Assembly: GCF_023898315.1 (NCBI RefSeq)
Contig: NC_064615.1
Coordinates: 737,349,450 to 737,413,449 of the forward strand
Reading direction: 5' to 3'
Origin: Schistocerca nitens
Lineage: Eukaryota; Arthropoda; Insecta; Orthoptera; Acrididae
DNA: 64,000 nucleotides
Of the stretch, positions 37,401 to 42,069 are shown piece by piece. Each line of letters starts with the position of its first letter. The first letter of the stretch is position 1. The notes beneath the pieces were generated by a model that saw nothing but the letters and a program-made list of their open reading frames with translations, made no database searches and was not told where the DNA came from. The translations under genes and the position numbers were made by a program.

Positions 37401-39456
37401 TTCATTCAGAAATAATGTGAATCCCATTCTTAAATTATCTTCCAACTTTTTAGGACACAGTAGATACGTCTCTTCTAACAGCATTGAAAAAATGCAAGAA
37501 ACATGGTCAAATGTGGTGTTTTGTCATTTTCGATCAGCCACTTTATCTGAAGACGATGGTTATTGTAAGAAGCGAATGCAGTGTTAAAAACATGCCATTT
37601 TACGATTACGTGAGCTTCACCTTGCAATGTCCTTTTGGAGCATCAGTAAAGTAATGGCGGGAAGTGACTTGAGAGACTTACTGTCTACAATATTGCTCAA
37701 AATAGTTTGGATAAACTTTTGAGTGGGCATGCATACGCTTGAGCAGTAAGAGCTCATAGATTGGGTCACGTGGTATTGTCATATTATATCTTTCAGAAGA
37801 CTGACTTCAAAAATGAAACTAAAATAACTGATATATTGTTGCTTCCCCATAACATACCATCAGTATTTAAATGTCAAAGCTGCTCGTAGGTTGTGTTCCA
37901 AAAATGAACACCATAGAGACAAAAGTAATGACACTTTCTGCAGGACCTGGCCATCATTTTGCAGGACAATGCTCAAGCACGTACAGTGCAAGCTGTTACT
38001 GATTTGTTTGACTGACGGGGCTACTAATTGCTATACCACCTACTGCACTCCCGTGACTTAAGCCCTCGTGAGTTCAACTCGATTTCTAAACTGAAGGAAA
38101 CACTTCACGGTATTCGCTTCAGAACTGCTACAAATTCGTCGGGTAATACACCGCGCCGTTCGAACTGTCAACACAACTGGCACTGCTAAGAGTATCCTAC
38201 GACTTCCACATCGCTGGCAATGGGCTATACACAATACTGGTGACTACTTTGAAGATCAGTAAAACTTTGAAACTTGTATCTATTTTGTACGAGCTGTAAA
38301 TAAATAGGTGCCGCTATTAAAGTTCCAACCCTTGTATGTACTGTACATATGAACTGTTCAATTGCATATTAACTCCCGATTTCAATGAGTGAAGCCGGCC
38401 GAAGTGGCCGTGCGGTTAAAGGCGCTGCAGTCTGGAACCGCAAGACCGCTACGGTCGCAGGTTCGAATCCTGCCGCGGGCATGGATGTTTGTGATGTCCT
38501 TAGGTTAGTTAGGTTTAATTAGTTCTTAGTTCTAGGGGACTAATGACCTCAGCAGTTGAGTCCCATAGTGCTCAGAGCCATTTGAGCCATTCAATGAGTG
38601 AGAGTGGATTGATGAGAAACGTGTATTGCTAACGTTTAAGTTTTCATATAGTGACGTAATGTTTTAATATGAAAAATCAGAATTGACGTTTACAGTCCAG
38701 GGTCCCAGTAACGTATTTTGCGCTGGTAGAAACAGTATATTTTCGGGGGATTTTTAATCATGTGCCTTAAAAGCTGTGGTTCACCCAAGATGAATAACAC
38801 AGACAGAATTAAATTTCATTCATAAGATTAGTGCTTGGTGTAAAGCCTAGACGAGCAAAAAATTGGTTCAAATGGCTCTGAGCACTATCGGACTTAACAG
38901 CTGAGGTCATCAGTCCCCTAGAACTTAGAACTAGTAAAACCTAACTAACCTAAGGACATCACACACATCAATACCCGAGGCAGGATTCGAACCTGCGACC
39001 GTAGCGGTCGTGCGGTTCCAGACTGAAGCGCCTAGAACCGCTCGGCCACACCGGCCGGCCCTAGACGAGCAGAACCACCACACATTTAATACGTGATAAA
39101 CAAAATTCTCGCAACATTTCTTCTAGGCCTACAGAGTTGAAGAGAGGGAAATCATTAGAACGTAACTTTATTTTTGGGATGACGTAGGCGCCAGTTGCCT
39201 CGATTTTCTGCAACATGGAACGACAGGAGCACCTCTTACCGTCTGGCCAGCATGTGAAGGCAACGACAAAGTGTAAGGAGCGCTGCCGTGCAAAGTCTGC
39301 GACCACGGCCGCAGCGTGTGGGTCCATCTGTGGAGAGCGCACTGCCGGTGCGCCGCAGGACCGTGCCGGCAGCGTCAGCGTCATCATCGCCAGAACCGAC
39401 AGCGCGGTCCGCAGCGCCTGCTGGATCTCTTTCGAAGGCCATTCGGATGGTCCCAT
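5240..39456 (-). CDS. Ionotropic receptor, IR75-like, six 5' exons (gene continues beyond base 1)
   Basis: Gene-level entry. Six minus-strand exons join in frame: 39240-39456, 33677-33831, 14998-15270, 13129-13241, 11860-12027 and 5240-5481. Introns start with GTAAGA, GTACGC, GTGAGT, GTGAGT, GTAAGT and GTGCGC, and each ends in AG; phases are 1, 0, 0, 2, 2 and 1. The 389 encoded residues give a signal peptide, an amino-terminal domain, the S1 ligand-binding lobe (about 225-310), TM1 (about 334-352) and the start of the pore region ending in CEE. This is the order of insect ionotropic receptors, and motifs such as [14 protein letters not shown] and [15 protein letters not shown] resemble the IR75 group. 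Such receptors are ligand-gated cation channels in olfactory neuron dendrites, and IR75 members often detect short carboxylic acids. TM2, S2 and TM3 are missing from the window, so completeness cannot be judged. Family call is strong; subfamily and ligand are inference from remembered family patterns. Confidence 0.82.
5800..6700. repeat. Diffuse array of GGCTGAAGGCC-type motifs
   Basis: About twelve variants of CGGCTGAAGGCC, spaced roughly 40-100 bp, all in the same orientation: near 5806, 5850, 5917, 5958, 6063, 6132, 6224, 6384, 6424, 6463, 6505 and 6682. Flanking bases are AT-rich and poorly conserved, so this is not a simple tandem satellite. The core is an imperfect palindrome (GGC-TGAA-GGCC). 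Such clustered short motifs are often subterminal repeats of a DNA transposon; which one is unknown. Confidence 0.65.
6240..6381 (+). mobile_element. tRNA-derived SINE, 5' truncated, with 11-bp target duplication
   Basis: Begins at CCGGTCGCAGGTTCGAATCC (tRNA-like B box) and runs through the family body TTCTAGGGGACTGCTGACC and GTCCCATAGTGCTCAGAGCC to GAACCATT. It is flanked by TGAAGGCCTAA at 6229-6239 and 6382-6392. The duplicated site is itself one of the GGCTGAAGGCC motifs. Confidence 0.9.
6900..7560. repeat. GC-richer segment with an internal direct duplication
   Basis: CGTCGTCCGATGAGACGACC near 6918 and GTCACCCGATGAGACGACCA near 7223 are followed by similar ACCAACCAA...GGTCGTCC tracts, giving an internal repeat of about 300 bp. 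The segment follows the GGCTGAAGGCC array and has similar dispersed character, so both may belong to one unidentified element. The predicted frames here (6816-7220, 7288-7593) are short and show no family motif. Confidence 0.4.
7823..8320 (-). other. Unassigned 165-codon open frame
   Basis: An open frame starting [20 protein letters not shown], with CYRC near the start and a Lys/Arg/Ser-rich remainder. No domain, signal peptide or membrane segment is visible, and no repeat match within the window was seen. Its length exceeds most chance frames here, but base composition does not differ from the flanks. It may be a decayed mobile-element frame or chance. It lies in intron 5 of the receptor on the same strand. 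Confidence 0.15.
8754..9705. mobile_element. Foldback element with long inverted arms carrying tRNA-like sequence
   Basis: The left arm starts CAAGGGAACCTCCCCATCGC and the right arm ends GCGATGGGGAGGTTCCCTTG; homology extends inward about 270 bp or more (8754-9030 against 9430-9705). Each arm contains a tRNA-like stretch: GCCGTGGTCTCGTGGTAACG with GGTTCAAATC on the left, and inverted GCGCCGTAGTCCCGTGGTAG with GGTTCAAGTC on the right. The centre (9040-9420) has no recognised coding content. A target duplication is not obvious. Confidence 0.8.
9925..10135 (-). mobile_element. Chimeric tRNA-derived SINE (alternative head, common tail)
   Basis: Read on the minus strand it begins TCCGCAGCTCGTGGTCGTGC with A-box-like GTGGTCGTGCGGTAGCG, B-box GGTTCGATTCC and TCAGGGATTTTCTCTGCC. 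It then continues into the same tail as the common SINE: TTTAAGTAGTTCTAAGTTC, AGGGGACTGATGACC, CCCATAGTGCTCAGAGCC and a terminal A/T run. The head is shared with the copy at 44046-44318, but that copy has a different tail. Confidence 0.8.
10136..11191. other. No feature recognised (receptor intron 5)
   Basis: AT-rich intronic sequence. A fragment at 10270-10365 with GGATTTCGAACACGGGATG and CAACTATGCCACCAGTCGGG looks like an inverted tRNA-like B box/A box but is too eroded to call. Open frames here are short and without motifs. Confidence 0.3.
11204..11407 (-). mobile_element. tRNA-derived SINE, full length, 12-bp target duplication
   Basis: Minus-strand copy ending in the tRNA-like head GCCGGCCGAAGTGGCCGTGC (sense). 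The body has CGCAGGTTCGAATCC-type B box sequence and the tail GTCCCATAGTGCTCAGAGCC. AGTCTCCGTTGT is duplicated at 11192-11203 and 11408-11419. It lies in intron 5, antisense relative to nothing: it has the same orientation as the receptor. Confidence 0.93.
11860..12027 (-). CDS. IR75-like exon 5: S1 ligand-binding core
   Basis: The acceptor is CAAACAG|G, and its first base completes the threonine of exon 4. It encodes [20 protein letters not shown], then [20 protein letters not shown] and [15 protein letters not shown]. This is the S1 segment of ionotropic glutamate-like receptors: an FNG-x-VGxLxxGE turn followed by a strand with an arginine before the hydrophobic ID-F/Y-TTP stretch. The arginines in ALRRDRIDV sit where the ligand carboxylate-binding arginine lies in the superfamily, although which of them is equivalent cannot be fixed by eye. 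Donor TTTCA|GTAAGT, phase 2. Confidence 0.85.
13129..13241 (-). CDS. IR75-like exon 4: start of ligand-binding domain
   Basis: A small exon of 113 bp. The acceptor is TTTGACAG|AAACTG. It encodes [20 protein letters not shown], then [18 protein letters not shown] with the threonine split by the intron. The DTWSKxxYAI pattern is characteristic of the IR75 ligand-binding domain just before the S1 core. The donor AC|GTGAGT is strong, phase 2. A long (TG)n tract in sense orientation lies about 130-190 nt upstream of the acceptor. Confidence 0.82.
13364..13429. repeat. (CA)n microsatellite with (GCAC)n edge
   Basis: A CGCGCGCACGCACGCACG edge leads into about 28 uninterrupted CA units ending at 13429. 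In the receptor's sense orientation it is (TG)n in intron 3, about 130-190 nt before the exon 4 acceptor. Open frames covering it are low-complexity artefacts. Confidence 0.98.
13500..14760. other. No gene recognised (receptor intron 3)
   Basis: AT-rich sequence with short open frames only. Near 14690-14745, ACTGACTGAAACCGGTCATC resembles the untranslated flank of Penelope-like elements, but no coding remnant adjoins it. Confidence 0.3.
14998..15270 (-). CDS. IR75-like exon 3: amino-terminal domain to linker
   Basis: Ninety-one codons exactly. The acceptor is TGTGCGCAG|GCG, and the sequence begins [20 protein letters not shown], which resembles the helix and WLLL strand of IR75 amino-terminal domains. 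Later it has [12 protein letters not shown] and ends [13 protein letters not shown], the strand that enters the ligand-binding domain. The donor GTG|GTGAGT is close to consensus (intron from 14997). The open frame continues about 28 more codons after the donor, but that tail is unrelated to the family and the spliced reading joins exon 4 in phase 0. GC-rich relative to the surrounding intron. Confidence 0.8.
15480..16985. other. No gene recognised (receptor intron 2)
   Basis: Strongly AT-rich. ATGCATTTCGAGCTCTTGGG with CATCTTCAGTTACTTTGACA near 15485-15530 resembles Penelope-like element flanks. A short palindrome TAATATTACTGTAATATTAC lies at 16161-16180. Nothing else is supported. Confidence 0.3.
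16990..18990 (-). pseudogene. Penelope-like element reverse transcriptase relic
   Basis: Minus-strand blocks occur in the expected order. First is a basic N-terminal block ([20 protein letters not shown], 18400-18789). Next is [20 protein letters not shown] with [20 protein letters not shown] (17767-18009), the PK-x-x-x-x-LKVHK and RPVVxS fingers typical of Penelope RTs. Then comes [20 protein letters not shown] with INFLGLTI and [18 protein letters not shown] (17386-17628), which holds the catalytic (V/M)DD box and the NFL strand. Further 3', a block like IFTSIPSLG precedes where a GIY-YIG nuclease would start, but no GIY-YIG motif is seen. Frameshifts, stops and a gap through the palm domain show the copy is dead. 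It lies in receptor intron 2. Confidence 0.8.
19140..19650 (-). mobile_element. Degenerate Tc1-type element fragment
   Basis: The terminal-like TGATCAAAAGTATCTGGATA is followed by landmarks typical of a Tc1 3' coding end read antisense: CTGTCTGAATGCCTGTGGAG, GAATGGCAGCCAACTCTTCC, AAAGGTGTTCCATTGGTTTC and CAGGCCACTGCATTTCAGGG. The coding frame is destroyed by indels and the other end is missing. Confidence 0.6.
19700..20600. other. No feature recognised
   Basis: Short overlapping frames at 19720-20128 have no domain signature. The sequence is intronic to the receptor if the exon assignment holds. Confidence 0.3.
20605..20765. repeat. Palindromic hairpin, ~75-bp arms
   Basis: TTTTTGAAAACAGCCCCAAG...ATTTACCGGCTTCTCTCTTC is answered by GAAGAGCAAAATCGGTAAAT...CTTGGC-type sequence and CTTTTTTCAAAAG. 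The arms are separated by a few bases at about 20678-20695. It resembles a short miniature element without visible coding content. Confidence 0.6.
20990..21780. other. No feature recognised
   Basis: Intronic AT-rich sequence. No coding, RNA or repeat structure is supported. Confidence 0.3.
21786..21940 (+). mobile_element. tRNA-derived SINE, 3' truncated
   Basis: Head GCCGGCCGCGGTGGTCGTGC with A-box region and B box GGTCGCAGGTTCGAATCC. The body runs to AAGTTCTAGAGGACTGAT and then stops. The terminal CAGAGCCATTT segment is absent. No target duplication is apparent. Confidence 0.85.
22010..22330 (-). pseudogene. LINE reverse-transcriptase palm fragment
   Basis: The minus-strand reading has a broken PQGS[13 protein letters not shown] strand (VPQGSVLGPLLFLIYIND in functional elements), then [10 protein letters not shown] (the YADD catalytic box, here TDD) and [20 protein letters not shown] (Wc-KW-x-LN-x-KC). 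It is CR1/jockey-like by these motifs, with stops and small indels. It is truncated on both sides. Confidence 0.7.
22610..22850 (+). mobile_element. tRNA-derived SINE of a second type
   Basis: The head CCTGCTTAGCTGGGTGGTAA (A box) with CGGGGTCGATTCCCGACC (B box) is followed by an unrelated body including GATTTTCTCCGCTCGTGGAA and TGGGCGTTGTGCTGTCCTCA, then TACCCGGGTAGGGCCTTTCGG. Anticodon-arm pairing (CGCTT...AAGCG) survives in the tRNA-like part. This tail is not seen in the main family. Confidence 0.65.
22870..24280. other. No gene recognised
   Basis: AT-rich intronic sequence without coding signal. Short frames only. Confidence 0.3.
24283..24436 (+). mobile_element. tRNA-derived SINE, 3' truncated
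   Basis: Head GACCAGAGTGGCCGAGCGGT, B box GGTCGCAGGTTCGAATCC, body to TCTAGGGGGACTGATG. It lacks the CAGAGCC end, like the 21786 copy. Confidence 0.85.
25300..25750 (-). mobile_element. Degenerate Tc1-type fragment, family of 60805-62184
   Basis: Shares ordered landmarks with the 60805 element: CTGGAGAACG...GGCCAGGACA, CACCCCATACCACCATGCCA and GGCAGTATGCCAATGACGAA against GCCAGTATGGCGATGACGGA. Minus-strand coding is broken throughout. It directly adjoins a different Tc1 relic at 25863. Confidence 0.6.
25863..26949 (-). mobile_element. Degenerate Tc1-type element with recognisable inverted ends
   Basis: Left end CACTGAGGTGGCGAGAGTCA and right end (read inward) CACTGAGGTGACAAATGCCA are imperfect inverted repeats. 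The minus-strand C-terminal coding end survives as [20 protein letters not shown] then KGGPTRY at 25893-25960, a typical Tc1 tail. Upstream parts carry numerous indels. A second decayed copy is at 4366-5192. Confidence 0.8.
27235..28990 (+). repeat. Copy A of an unclassified dispersed repeat, interrupted
   Basis: 27235-27445 (GGTATGACACTGACCTTGAG, GTTTACTCCTTGTTTATTGT) matches 55845-55990. 28555-28990 (GAATCATTATCTGTCTATAT, ACACGGTCTCTGCATGACAT, GACTATGAATATCTACTGTT) matches 55990-56480. In this copy about 1.1 kb of extra sequence separates the two parts. No coding domain is recognised in either; orientation is given relative to the second copy only. Confidence 0.6.
29158..29354 (-). mobile_element. 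tRNA-derived SINE, full length, 13-bp target duplication
   Basis: The minus-strand head GCCGGCCGCGGTGGTCTAGC and the tail to GAGCCATTTGAACCATTTT are present. GAATGTGTCTTAA is duplicated at 29145-29157 and 29355-29367. Confidence 0.93.
29486..29535. repeat. Short perfect-like hairpin
   Basis: TAGCACACCAGTTGCGTTAA and TTATAACGCAGCTAGTGTGC form about 22-bp arms with two or three mismatches and a loop of about five bases. It has no terminator-like T run. It may be the centre of a miniature element. Confidence 0.6.
29540..31100. other. No gene recognised (receptor intron 2)
   Basis: AT-rich. Repeated TATCGATAT-like words at 30020-30110 are a local low-complexity feature. No coding support. Confidence 0.3.
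31110..31540 (+). pseudogene. DDE transposase C-terminal fragment split by a SINE
   Basis: With the SINE removed, the plus frame reads [14 protein letters not shown], a decayed PPYHPDLNPIELIW motif that carries the catalytic Glu in DDE_3 transposases. It then reads [34 protein letters not shown] and [15 protein letters not shown], the usual acidic/serine tail of that group. A stop replaces the Trp after the motif and the segment after VTVER is frameshifted. Fragment only. Confidence 0.6.
31164..31288 (-). mobile_element. tRNA-derived SINE, 5' truncated, 12-bp target duplication
   Basis: The tail GTTCAAATGGCTCTGAGCAC runs to CAGTCATCACGAGGCAGAGA, so this copy carries the alternative head junction (compare 9925-10135) but not the tRNA-like portion. 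CCAAGAGAAATG is duplicated at 31152-31163 and 31289-31300, inside a transposase relic. Confidence 0.9.
32174..33588 (-). mobile_element. Mariner-like DNA transposon with ~55-bp TIRs and TA duplication
   Basis: The ends CGGGGTGTTCAAAAAGTCTC and CGGGGTGCTCAAAAAGTCTC (read inward) continue with about four mismatches in 55 bp, to GTTAGCCGCGCGTGC. TA flanks both sides (32172-32173 and 33589-33590). The element is 1,415 bp and contains a broken transposase on the minus strand. It inserted in receptor intron 2, 88 bp downstream of the exon 2 donor. Confidence 0.92.
32310..33389 (-). pseudogene. Mariner-like transposase pseudogene
   Basis: N-terminal block [20 protein letters not shown] with [20 protein letters not shown] (HTH and linker, 33018-33389) is followed, after a frameshift around 33010, by [33 protein letters not shown] (where TDEAWFHLSG is expected), [20 protein letters not shown] (second catalytic Asp) and [13 protein letters not shown]. 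The next codon is TAA where the third catalytic Asp of PPDFFLWG should be, and the frame then continues [20 protein letters not shown] to 32310. There are at least two frameshifts plus this stop, so the protein cannot be made. Confidence 0.85.
33677..33831 (-). CDS. IR75-like exon 2: amino-terminal domain
   Basis: The acceptor is GTGTCAG|CG; its two bases complete the alanine codon started in exon 1, then [20 protein letters not shown] follows. The exon includes the segment [20 protein letters not shown], where IR75 proteins usually have a strand ending in a D/SCPG motif. The donor chosen is CGTAAG|GTACGC (phase 0) because exon 3 begins in phase 0. A competing donor five bases upstream, TTCC|GTAAGG, gives an incompatible phase. 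The exon is strongly GC-rich compared with its AT-rich flanks. A TIR-bounded mariner-like element ends only about 88 bp downstream of this donor in intron 2. Confidence 0.75.
34112..34186 (+). mobile_element. tRNA-Thr(AGU)-like SINE head
   Basis: CCCCGGATGGCGCAGTGGTT (A box), CTCCTAGTAAGCAGGAG (anticodon arm with AGT in a CTAGTAA loop) and GGATTCGAATCCCGGTCCGG (T arm and 3' acceptor). The acceptor pairing and the upper anticodon stem are imperfect, and TACACATTTTCACTCGTGGC follows, a typical SINE body start, so this is a tRNA-derived repeat, probably not a working tRNA gene. Confidence 0.6.
34200..35830. other. No gene recognised; probable 5' flank of the 35835 relic
   Basis: Contains a GC-rich patch at 34420-34490 and an AT-rich stretch at 34950-35530 without frames. 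The 60 bp before 35835 (TCGTTTCCTCGTTTGAGTTT) looks like the leader of the following gene relic. Confidence 0.3.
35835..37870 (+). pseudogene. Decayed gene of a repeated transposon-associated family
   Basis: Starts [39 protein letters not shown] and [19 protein letters not shown], an N-terminal Cys/His pattern. In other frames downstream it continues [40 protein letters not shown], then [15 protein letters not shown]-like, [51 protein letters not shown] and a final block around LSGHAYA-like. From memory this block order belongs to a high-copy family of large arthropod proteins of unknown function found in mobile-element contexts. At least eight stops or frameshifts are visible. It ends where the mariner fragment at 37878 begins. 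Function unknown. Confidence 0.6.
37878..38300 (+). pseudogene. Mariner-type transposase 3' fragment (inverted partner at 3713-4131)
   Basis: The frame gives [19 protein letters not shown], stop, then [31 protein letters not shown], stop, and [15 protein letters not shown], where RLPHRWQ is expected in another frame. It is the same fragment with the same inner breakpoint as the copy near 4 kb, but in inverted orientation. It is immediately followed by a SINE-containing stretch. Confidence 0.65.
38393..38589 (+). mobile_element. tRNA-derived SINE, full length, 12-bp target duplication
   Basis: Head AGCCGGCCGAAGTGGCCGTG with GCGGTTAAAGGCGCTGCAGT and a class-II-tRNA-like CCGCTACGG arm, B box GCAGGTTCGAATCC, tail to GAGCCATTTGAGCCA. 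TTCAATGAGTGA is duplicated at 38381-38392 and 38590-38601. The best-preserved tRNA-like head in the window. Confidence 0.95.
38858..39059 (-). mobile_element. tRNA-derived SINE, full length, 12-bp target duplication
   Basis: Minus-strand copy with head GCCGGCCGGTGTGGCCGAGC. CCTAGACGAGCA is duplicated at 38846-38857 and 39060-39071. It lies in receptor intron 1, 180 bp from the exon 1 donor. Confidence 0.95.
39240..39456 (-). CDS. IR75-like exon 1: signal peptide and start of amino-terminal domain
   Basis: Encodes 72 residues plus one base. The start at 39456 ([10 protein letters not shown]) is preferred because a hydrophobic core ([14 protein letters not shown]) follows about 20 residues later and ends in a plausible cleavage region around ARSCG. 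An in-frame upstream ATG at 39501 would add 15 residues rich in Arg and cannot be excluded. The exon continues with [20 protein letters not shown], matching the opening beta strand of IR amino-terminal domains. The donor is GACG|GTAAGA, intron beginning at 39239, phase 1. The open frame continues for another 60 codons, but that part is intronic. No TATA box or core promoter could be assigned upstream; the sequence at 39460-39560 is moderately GC-rich. Confidence 0.75.
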
Positions 39457-39559
39457 CAGCAATGGACGCAGCTCACGGCGGTCCTTTCTGCGGGGCTGCA
39501 ACGTTACGCACGTTCCCTATGCATAAAGGCCTTTCGAGTCCTCTTGAATTATAAGAAAC

Positions 39560-40550
39560 AATTTTAATCACTTTCCAATATATATTATTGTACGTTCAAT
39601 AAGATATTTTCCTCATAAATGACTATCTGCATGCTTTTCAACTTCTAGTTCAGAAATAAATTACGTTGGCTCCCATAAATAAGGATAAACTGTTATGTGG
39701 CTCACAACGCGACCTCACGGAGAGGCCTTCTCCGATTTTCTCCATACTTATAGGATTTTTCTGTGCACTGGTAAGTGCATGCATGTTAATACAGTCTCCG
39801 ACACCTGAGTTCGCAGAGTAAGAATCTTGTAACTGTAAAATTAGTGTTTCGAATCTCCCTAGTAGCGACTTCTTTTTCCATATTTATTAACAAACGAAAA
39901 TGTTAATTAACAACTATTGATTCATTATTTTTGAATAAAAATAATATCATTTTATTTTCATTACTGGTAGTTAAAATCTGATACAAACAAGCGAAATTCC
40001 TTATTATTAAATTTTAAAAAAATGTACGTGGTGATTCACAATTCCTGTTACAGGTTTTTAGGGACTGTAGAGAGGACCTAACACATAAAGTTTTGATAGT
40101 GAACCCATGATCGGAAATGTAGCGTTCGGATGTAAAATAAGTTTGAAGATCGGATCACTTTTAAAGAGGACCAGACCGTGGTTCAGGTTGAAAAAAATCT
40201 TTTCGGTTTTCATCATATTTCGATAGGTTAATGTTTTATTTAAGTACTCTGAAAAGGATTTTACTGAAAAAAATTTTTTCGAGCAATTAAAGAGTATTTT
40301 CCTACCACATGTGTTTATGTGCCTCTCCCACTTTCCTGCCACCCACTTTTCTGCATATATTTTAGATCTTTATATCCCCTACATTGCACGTTAGGGATTT
40401 TTTTTACTCCCGAGTGTGTTGGCTATCCTTGGAATGCAATGGTCGGTATTCTTTTGTTTCTGCTGTTTGTAAACAACTCGCTTTCAATTAGAAGATGGAA
40501 AATTGTTGACCGGACAGGGTCAGTTAACTAAAACTGAAATAGAAAACACT
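39560..40550. other. No gene recognised; 5' flank of the receptor
   Basis: AT-rich upstream region of the minus-strand receptor. No CpG-rich promoter segment or consensus initiator was identified. GCTTGTTTGTATC-type words near 39985 are not diagnostic. Confidence 0.3.
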
Positions 40551-40552
40551 TG

Positions 40553-41170
40553 CAGGTATACTATGGGCAGGCAATTAGGAGAAATAAAGAAAATCTGGAG
40601 GCAATGAAGAGAGATGTTTGGTCCATATTCTTCCATAAGTCCTCTATTGATGATAAGCCATGTCATGGATTGTGTCCATTAGGAGAAAATTCGTGGTGCA
40701 AATAAAACTGGAGAATCTTATTCTCACCAGCATTCTCTTCCTGACGCTGTTACTGCAGCAATTAAACCTATTTACTGAGACTTGGCTCATCCTGACCTTC
40801 TAACGAAATGTCTGCATGGGCAGACACAGAACCCAAATGAATGTTTCAACAGCATAATTTAGAACCGCCTTCCTAAAACTGTATTTGTAGGCATGCACAC
40901 AATAAAACTAGGAGTTCATGATTCTGTTATTACATTCAGTTGTGGTAATACTGGAAAGTGTTGGGTACTGAAAAAGTTGAGAATTAATCCTGGTGAAAAT
41001 ATGGTCACTGGGCTGCAACATTGCGATAAAATGAGGATTAGCCAATACAGACAGTTCAGCATGTATTATGGCCAAGAAAGCAAGACAAACATCCAGGAAG
41101 GTGAAAAACAAACTTGAAGACCTGCTAGAGGCCAAAGAAGGGCCATCATATGCAGCAGGACAGTTTTAAT
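40553..41170 (+). pseudogene. Mutator-like transposase C-terminal relic
   Basis: The reading starts YYGQAIRRNKENLEAMKRDV, WSIFFHKSSIDDKPCHGLCP, GENSWCK, which is the characteristic W-x-x-x-x-H-x-x-S-T/S-D-x-x-P-x-HGLCP-x-G-x-x-SWC signature of the insect Mutator-like transposase family. It continues in shifted frames with CLHGQTQNPNECFN, VFVGMHTIKLGVHDSVITFS and a basic tail ending YAAGQF-like. Frame changes occur at about 40705, 40855 and 41090. The N-terminal catalytic part is absent. Confidence 0.7.
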
Positions 41171-41179
41171 TAACTGTAA

Positions 41180-41840
41180 GTAACAAATTTCAAAAGTTTT
41201 TCTTTAATGTCAATTTCCCGCAAACTAAAATTTTCAGTACATATGTCCCATTATATTAGAAACTATCGTAGATAAATGAATGAAATTTTCAGAGACTCTG
41301 CATAACATAAAAAGCCACCTCTGGTACTACATTCATTAATATTTCTCCATTAGGAAGTTCACAAAAAATATATTCTGCAGAAAAAACTTAATATTTTTGT
41401 TAATAAATTTAAAAAAATATTCTTAAAAACTATAAAATGGATAGATTTAGTACAGTTGACTCTATTAGCATCATGTAACATACAGTAAAAATATTAAGGT
41501 GCTACATCAAATAGTTTTTTCAGAAATGGGTCAAATACTTGCCTAAATTAACATGGGTTAGATAGGCAGGGTGTGGTCCCCTTAACTGTCTTGCTTCACG
41601 GTACATGCACAACAGCAGTTCCTGTCGTAATTCCAACATCATAGATCATTTTCATCCGATTACGAAACCGGCTGCGTTCGCAACTAGGAGGACTGACTGT
41701 CGTGCTCCAAGGACGCGCCTTTCTTCCTGGCTTCGAACAGGACGTCCTTTGATATGTAGATGAGAACCCTGCGACGAGTATCCAAAACATTGCCCATGCC
41801 AAGGGCTCCTGTAGAACACACGGATCTGAGTCCATTGATT
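41180..41840. other. No gene recognised
   Basis: AT-rich sequence after the Mutator-like relic. 41600-41790 has weak similarity to Tc1 coding order (GAACTACGGCAGG-type words are not diagnostic). Nothing is supported. Confidence 0.2.
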
Positions 41841-41855
41841 CTGCTGTGAGCGTTC

Positions 41856-42052
41856 AAATGGTTCAAATGGCTCTGAGCACTATGGGACTTAACAGCTGTG
41901 GTCATCAGTCCCCTAGAACTTAGAACTAGTTAAACCTAACTGACCTAAGGACATCACACACATCCATGCCCGAGGCAGGATTCGAAGCTGCGACCGTAGC
42001 AGCCGCACGGTTCCGGACTGCGCGCCTAGAACCGCGAGACCACCGCGGCCGG
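41856..42052 (-). mobile_element. tRNA-derived SINE, full length, 12-bp target duplication
   Basis: Minus-strand copy, head GCCGGCCGCGGTGGTCTCGC. CTGTGAGCGTTC is duplicated at 41844-41855 and 42053-42064. Confidence 0.95.
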
Positions 42053-42069
42053 CTGTGAGCGTTCCGTGA

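Noticed and set aside
38393-38470. Class II tRNA gene (Leu/Ser-like)
   Set aside because: It is the head of a SINE with target duplications, repeated throughout the window.
39215-39567. Plus-strand frames of 83-103 codons
   Set aside because: Shadows of receptor exon 1; the minus strand carries the signal peptide and matched splice site.
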